Source: Orbilia blumenaviensis
Taxonomy: Eukaryota > Ascomycota > Orbiliomycetes > Orbiliales > Orbiliaceae
DNA: 64,000 nt
Direction of reading: 5' to 3'
Assembly: GCA_036872755.1 (NCBI GenBank)
Contig: JAVHNS010000013.1
Span: 558,001-622,000, forward strand
Shown: positions 58,001 through 64,000 of the stretch, one piece after another
Numbering within the stretch: the stretch's first letter is position 1
How the letters are laid out: every line of letters starts with the position of its first letter
Made by a program: the position numbers and the translations under genes
Notes under the pieces: generated by a model
Database searches by the model: none
What the model was told of the DNA's origin: nothing
The model's input: the letters and a program-made list of their open reading frames with translations, nothing else

Positions 58001-60201
58001 ACTATAGGGCTAGGCAATAGTGAGAGCGTATAAACCGTATGGACCATGATGCAGCTACCACGCGCCTGGTCTACCATTCAAACGTAAATCGACAATTCCA
58101 TGCGTTGTTCCGCCTAAAATACAACACCAAACTGGATTTCACAAGTCACGTATTACATCGCGCTGCACCGCAAACACGGGTTAACAGTTGGGCATAATAT
58201 CGCCTGTAACTAGAAGCCCATACATATTCTGAAACCTTTATGCTTGCAGGACATACGTATGCACCGATATCACAGACGTAGTAACTATAATATAGAGTGG
58301 AACCTATTTCAAGAATATTGGTCCCACAAACTAAATCCGGATTTCCAGCCCGCAAGCTCAAGTAAGATCCTGTTTTCGTGACGCACGAATACCTCATTCT
58401 GAAAAGGATCGACCGGTTAACCTGAGATGGAACCGGCTCTTGTTCCGCTGTACGTACAGACTGCCGCATTTTTGTTTTGTTTGAGACCCGGTATTATGCG
58501 GCATTCTACCCTGATATATGTGATATTGGTACCTCTCGGTACATCTTGAAAAAGACGATCCAATTGGATGCCCCGGTTTTTTCTTTTCCTCTTTGCTCAT
58601 TTATTTCTTGCAGGCCTGCACCTTTGAACCCTTAGTTTTGGCCTGTTTGCCACAACCACGCTTACTGATACTATAAAAAAAAAAACCGGTTACACACCGC
58701 CGAGATTCAAACGGACTGTCAGGCATGCATGCACTCCCTCGATTCGAGTCTCGGCTTGAGCTCACATCGGCCATCTGCATCACAATGAAGGGACTAAGTT
58801 CGAGAGCTCAAGTATAGTAGGTAGCCTCGTCAGTCTAGAAGGAATTTGATACCGAACCGACCCCACAAATTAATGTTCGCGTCCATCAAATTCCTTCGGT
58901 TAACATCACATACCAGACAGATGCCTCACATATCCTTGCATAGGGCCTAGGCTTCCAACGCCCTATTCCCGTATGTCCTAAACCTGCATTCGAGATAGCC
59001 CAATCGTCATATTACTTGTATACGACGGAATTGGGAAACTTGTTCATATCACATCCAATTGGCCCGAGCCTTTCTATTCTGTAGCCGTGCCTTCAAGAAA
59101 CCGTTGGAACATAATTTCGTATCTTCGTTGCGATGCGATGCTCTAAACCGTTTATAGCAAAAACCTGCAAACTAAGGCTCGGGGCTTTCCTGTTGTCTGG
59201 GATATTTTGAAAGACGCTAGACGTTCTGGACCATCCGGCTGTTTCAAACGGCGTTTCCCCCGGGTCGAGCCCTGTTTTTCTTTTTGGCTTACGGCGATCC
59301 CGCAAATCAGGGTTCTTACCGACAGGCCCTGCGCTCAGAGACCGATTGGTGTGTCGGTGCTCGAAGGCAAATTATGCTTACTGATTCTGTCTTTTCTCAG
59401 GAGCCATGTGGCAGTGCCTGCGATTTGCATGCCACGCGTCGCTTTGGGGGGCGGATATATCACTATAGGTCTGAGTCGATGACCCGCCTGGGTATACATG
59501 TCAAGGTATTCACTGGTCTTCGCTTCTATGCTGATGCTGTGGGGGTCAGAGACCACTGTACGTAAGAAACAATCGAGTTGGGTTTTTATTGCTTTGATTT
59601 ACATTTGAATCGACTAAGTGAGTGTGCAAATCACATTCGAGGAGCCCAAGGAAAACGAATGCTCGAAGAAAAGCAAGGCGTCATGCCATATAAGGAAATA
59701 ATGGAAGAAGATCAATAAGGAGAGTGCGTGCTTGTGAATCAAGTGGAATAAATGCGCTAGATCAGATGTTCAGATAGGACGGTAAGACGGTAAAATTTGG
59801 CAAATATTAAATATCATAATCCCAACCGTTATGTTACAAGAAACGAAAGTCCACGAAAAGAGCGATTGGACGAAATGTTGCCGATAAAAAGAACCCTTTG
59901 TATATCCCGAAAATGCCGAACAATGAAACGATTAGTGGTCGTTAGATATGGTCAATCGCGGCCGTTATAAACGATGTAATACCGTCAAAATAAAATGTCA
60001 AAGGCAAGGCGTAACTTTGGAAAAGAAATAAAAAAGAAATTAAAAAAAAGGCCCGGGGGCAGCTTTAGAGCCCTAAATAATAGGGCGGGGAATCAATCAA
60101 TGCACTTCGCCCTGTTCAGGTGTAGTTGCTAACGGACCTAAAACCGAACCATGTTAGTATCCCATGCTTGCATGATTATTTTTATATATAAAAGGGGCAT
60201 A
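55074..60201. other. 5.1-kb gene-poor region
   Basis: Apart from the weak candidate at 55941-56138, I could not support a gene. Frames up to 111 codons occur on both strands (for example 55186-55521, 58146-58469, 59207-59565) without domains. A poly(C) run lies near 57525-57534. No transposase, reverse transcriptase or tRNA was recognised. Confidence 0.4.
55941..56138 (+). CDS. Candidate small protein gene, weak
   Basis: A 65-codon frame starting ATG AAA CCG. Its third codon positions are mostly G or C, more coding-like than its surroundings. The product is basic with four Cys (LPCLQTRKICTGTYPTKWRP, then MPRCRARDAFPANPFKIL) and ends in a charged EEKKQEEV. A possible upstream exon 55844-55878 joins it in phase across a 49-nt GT..AG gap and would give 81 aa. 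I recognise no family. It may be a real small gene, the last exon of one, or chance. Confidence 0.3.
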   Translation: MKPKASKVQRDVDVSTIRLPCLQTRKICTGTYPTKWRPTMPRCRARDAFPANPFKILEEKKQEEV

Positions 60202-62524
60202 TCACATACTCCAAGAATTGGTCATCTTCTGTTCGGCTGCGACCTTGCTTTCCATTGCTCTTTTCCATTCCCTCCACTCAGCAGCGATGTCTGTCAACAC
60301 GCTCCCCATAACACTTGCGCTGGCCATCAATCCATGCCCTTCACCTTGCAGAACATTGACCTCGCATCTCCTCATTGTTTGACCCAACCACTTAACGTTG
60401 TCAACGGGTACTCTTGTATCCTTTGTTCCATGGTGGATGACAACAGGGCGATTGATATCTACGTATCTAAACCCAATAGGGCGGGAACGTTCGAGACAGA
60501 CGAGCAGGTCAACTGCGGGATTCGCATTTCGAGTAGCGAGACTCCAAATCTGATGCGTTAGACGTTCGTCATAGCTATGCTGACGTTCTTTTTCAGCAGC
60601 GCTATCAAGGGCGGCAGCGATTATTGCATCGGTGCTGTTGATTGCGTCTTGCTCCATGACAGAAGTGATAGTAGGGGATCGGGGTTCATAGGACATCCGT
60701 GAACCAAGAGTCGTAGAAGCCACGCCAGTAGATGTTATTGAGTGCCGCTTGGTGTTATTAGCACTGGTTGCTCCACTGCCGGGACTTCCAAGAAGTTTTC
60801 CTTTGTCCCCACTCGTTCGGTTCTTCTTTTTATTTGGGGTCTTTGGCAGGGACGTAGTGAGCGAAGCACTTGTGGCGGACATAAAAGACGAGTTTGCAGC
60901 CTTGAGGAAGGGAGTCGGCAGTGCTCTTAGGATACGTTGTGACGCTGGGACGGCCGCTGGCGATGGTGCACCTTGTGATGTCGAAATGGCTTCTAGTTGA
61001 GATGGGGGTATCCACGGAGCCAAGAGATGGATCTTTCCACGAATATGGCCTGGCATACGAAGGGCTGTAGCCAAAGCATAGATTGCTCCCGCAGAATGTG
61101 CCAGTAGAGAGAACTTTGTAATCTTGAGCGATTGGCAAATATACAAAATATCATCTAAAGAAATGTTAGCGAAGGATATATTTTGGAATATGGAAAAATA
61201 GTGTACCTGGCCAACTTAAAACCGTCCTTTCTGATTCCGGTATCGCATCGCTCTCGCCGACACCAGGCCTATCAGGGGTAATTAACCTGAGGCCTAAACT
61301 TAAAGCAAGCTCATCATAGAATGCCGTAACGTATCTCGTAAGGCCCATTCCAACACAGATGAAGACTGCGTATCCGTTCGGGTCCCCGACTTCACTGAAC
61401 GATATTGTTCGGCCAGATGTAGGGAACCGAAGTTTCTGTGATAGTCTGGGTGAACACAAATAGGCCTCAACAGCATCATCAATAGAATCGGCATCGGAGG
61501 CTCTATCATCCAAACCACCAAGGGGTTGTTGGGAGGGTGCTAGCGTAGGCGGCGAAGAGCGTCTTCTCAGTCTACCACTAGATGAACGTCGATGGCCAGT
61601 AACTGGAGGGTGCGAACTGCTATGCGGTAGAGAACTCTGTCGTCTCAAAGAAGTACTGCTTGTACTTGTGCTTGTACCGGCACGCGGTACATGCTTTGGC
61701 TGAGTGGGGCTCGTAGGAGTGGAGAGAGCTGTGGCAAACTGTAAACCAGTAGAGGCGGCAGTCGAAGATGCAAGTGCGGAATGGCGTCGTGAGTCGCGTT
61801 TAGATTTCATTCTGTCAGGGGAAGTCACAGATTTACCGTAACTGGACCTGCGTTCTGGTACCGACAGCGCGGCTGCAGCGTTGAGCGCTGGAGCGGCCAG
61901 AGCCTCCATGGTGGTTGTTGGAGTTTTAAAAGTCTGGAGTTGGTGGGCTTCCGCGTTTTGAAGGCGTATATCTTCGGTGCTGCTCATGCGCAAGATTGCT
62001 TTTGGGGGTTGGGGAACGCTTGCTCGAATTTTCTCTTCACTGCTCCTTCGGGAAAACGACTGTAAATAGTTCGGAACATCGGTGGTGAAGCTAGATCTTT
62101 TACCCATGAAGCTATCCTTGGGCGATTTTTGAGGACCACCAGCACTCTGTCGTTTACTAGTTCTGACAACTGGGGGTGTCGCAGCGTCTTCTGGATGTAG
62201 GAGGTGGTAGTCCCGAACTGGCGAGTTAGAGGTTGTATACGCTGCGCCGTCCTTTCCTGGTATTAAATCGGCACTAGGTCCCTCAAAGAAAAGGGTGTGC
62301 TGAGGAGAAGGGGCAATTTTTGCTAATGACTCGACAAGTGATGCCATTATCTCCGGATCCGCAGATAGCTGAGCTGTGTTCAGCGGGGAGGGGGCAGACT
62401 TTCGGCGAGGGTTTGAAGGGCGGGATGACTTGCTGCTGCTGCCACCAGCTCCACCAGAGCCATTACGGGGAATATTGTGAGGGTGGAGATTCTGGCGATA
62501 CATTGACGTTGATGTGGTCGCCAT
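60202..62524 (-). CDS. Alpha/beta hydrolase with long disordered N-terminal region
   Basis: Exons in transcription order are 62524-61207 and 61154-60202, giving 756 aa. The 52-nt intron has a CTAAC branch point and joins SWP to DDILYICQ. The first 350 or so residues are Ser/Arg/Pro-rich with many RRxS/T and SP sites, probably disordered and phosphorylated. The hydrolase fold starts near residue 365 with GRTISFSEVGDPNGYAVFIC and RLITPDRPGVGESD. The nucleophile is Ser460 in LLAHSAGAIYA, the acid probably Asp685 in HHGTKDTRVP, and the base His713 in GEGHGLM. Between nucleophile and acid there is an insert of about 150 residues, also low-complexity (SLPKTPNKKKNRTSGDKG). The substrate cannot be inferred; esterase or lipase activity is typical. 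No signal peptide or membrane segment is seen, so an intracellular protein is likely. Confidence 0.88.
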
Positions 62525-64000
62525 CGCGGGCGGCTATCTTTTGTTCTGGCCGGAGAAAGGAGTGCAGGTGATGCAATCGGTGGGCTATGCAAATTTGCCT
62601 AGTTTGCTCGGTTGGATCCAATAAACCTACGCTATGGTGCAGCGCATGGATCTTGTGCAGGCGGTTGTTTGTGAATATTGTCGACTTATGCAAGGCACCG
62701 CACAACTAATCTCATGAGACTATCCGTGCTGCGATGGAAGGTGGAGTGAGAAATCTCGGAGAATGTTGCGAGTAAAAAGCGATTTTGTATTTCAGGCTGT
62801 GTGGATGATTTAGACGAAGTGACATATGCAGGCGATGGGTCACAGCTGCGTGTGAAAAAGGAGGAAAAGGAGTAGGTCTCGATTCCTTTTGTGTCTGGGA
62901 AACTGCAACTAACAATATGGGTGCGGGTATAGATACCAACAGCAGGAATGAGAGGTTAAAAGCTCTTTTGGTTCTCTCTTTTGAAGGAAGAGAGGATGGA
63001 AAAGAAACTAAGAGACCTCAAGCCGCAGCCGTGGGATAGGTATTTTATTCTTTTTGGCTTTCCCAGGATCTGGGAATATATTTTATTATTAGAAGGGCTT
63101 TGTGCGATTCTTCACGGTGGGTTAGCTTCCTAGGTCTTGGGGCGGTACTGAAGTATCACCGGAGAGAGAAAAAGGAAAGTGGAAAAAGGAGGTGGGAAAC
63201 TTCACCAGTGAGAACAAACCTTTTTTTTTCGAAACGGCACAAAAGCGGTCGATGGGGACGATATCAATTAGCGAGGGGTCTATCCGGACGCAGATTCCTC
63301 TGGTTTCCCCCCGAAGGCTGAAAGCGGGAGAGAAATACAGGATCCCTGGCCTCTAATTTGACAGACGCCGTGAAGTATGCTGGAAATCGCGAGAAACGCT
63401 GTGACGGTGACTCGACGTAGCGCGCTCTAGTCGACACAATCGTGCAGTGGTGATTGCCGACTCTTTCCGGAATTGTGCGATTTCCAGAATCGATTAATCA
63501 GGGGAAATACGGTCGTCGCAAAATCGAAATCGATTGTCGTCGTTGCTGTAGACAATGGGAAGCAGGCAAAAAACTTGGGCCACCCAGGAATTCGGTTGCC
63601 CTCGATCTCGCCCCTGTTGGTGGGTTTAATCACTCAGAATCCTTGTCTGCAAGGTCCAGGGGCTACTGCCCCACCCCGTGCATCTTCAGCTCGCGAATCA
63701 GACGCAAGAGATGAAATTTGCTTAACCGCAATGGTTAGATCTTATCGTTATCTGGCCTAACAACCAATTGGCGACCAGTCCGTCGAATTAATCCATGGCG
63801 GCCAGCTCACATGGCTACAGGGAGTATTAATTGAGATTGTGTCGACTTCCCCGGTTTCGAAGCTCAGATGCAATACACCAGCAGTCGGATATGCATGCGC
63901 AGATAGTCTGCAAACTTGTCTGGTCATGGCTGGCCGTGGCAGCAGAGCAGAGCATCGCAGCGTGTCAAGCCGCATGGTATGATTGTGGCAGGCTGCACCC
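62525..64000. other. Upstream region of the hydrolase gene, right edge
   Basis: The first few hundred bases should be the hydrolase promoter and leader. A T-run lies at 63223-63230. Frames of 60-95 codons occur on both strands with no domains. No gene supported up to the window end. Confidence 0.5.

Noticed and set aside
58660..58760. tRNA-like B box (GTTTGAATCTC on the minus strand)
   Set aside because: No matching A box or cloverleaf could be formed around it.
59207..59565. Overlapping frames of 91-93 codons on the plus strand
   Set aside because: Considered as a relic of a coding element, but neither frame nor their combinations resembles a known protein.

Overview
This is a eukaryotic window from a filamentous ascomycete fungus (Pezizomycotina). 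The evidence is short introns of about 50-190 nt with GT..AG ends and CTAAC-type branch points, three Zn2Cys6 transcription factors, a fungal-type SNF5 protein with a GATA-like finger, and an unfused RPS30. I cannot fix the class; an early-diverging lineage such as Pezizomycetes or Orbiliomycetes is only a guess. No operons, CRISPR arrays, intact transposons or convincing tRNA genes were seen.

Layout, left to right. 1.2-3.9 kb (-): VPS9, the Rab5 exchange factor, whose CUE domain is split over two very short 3' exons. 6.7-8.9 kb (+): NOP4, with four RRMs. 9.6-11.4 kb (+): SNF5/SFH1 chromatin-remodelling subunit. 12.7-14.3 kb (-): acyl-CoA dehydrogenase. 17.3-19.0 kb (-): protein with two CCCH zinc fingers and a 12-nt microexon. 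22.1-24.5 kb (-): secreted PhoD-type phosphatase in six exons. 26.1-29.0 kb (-) and 31.2-33.4 kb (+): two head-to-head but unrelated Zn2Cys6 regulators. 33.8-36.2 kb (+): ERB1. 37.6-38.6 kb (+): class B bHLH factor. 38.6-44.8 kb: gene-poor. 44.8-45.4 kb (+): DAP1, a small four-exon heme-binding protein. 46.5 kb (-): small Cys/His-rich protein (tentative). 49.7-50.0 kb (-): ribosomal protein RPS30 with Tbf1-like and CACGTG promoter sites. 52.3-55.1 kb (+): a third Zn2Cys6 regulator in seven exons, one intron being GC-AG. 55.1-60.2 kb: gene-poor, with one weak small-gene candidate. 60.2-62.5 kb (-): alpha/beta hydrolase with a long disordered N-terminus.

Most genes are unlinked housekeeping functions: ribosome synthesis (NOP4, ERB1, RPS30), chromatin, endosomal traffic, fatty-acid oxidation and sterol/P450 support, mixed with regulators. 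I see no biosynthetic cluster and no clear new multi-gene system. The more notable observations are in gene structure (12-nt exons, a GC-AG intron, a stop-free in-frame intron, genes made only of short exons) and in promoter architecture. All exon coordinates come from reading splice signals together with protein-family continuity. No transcript data were available.
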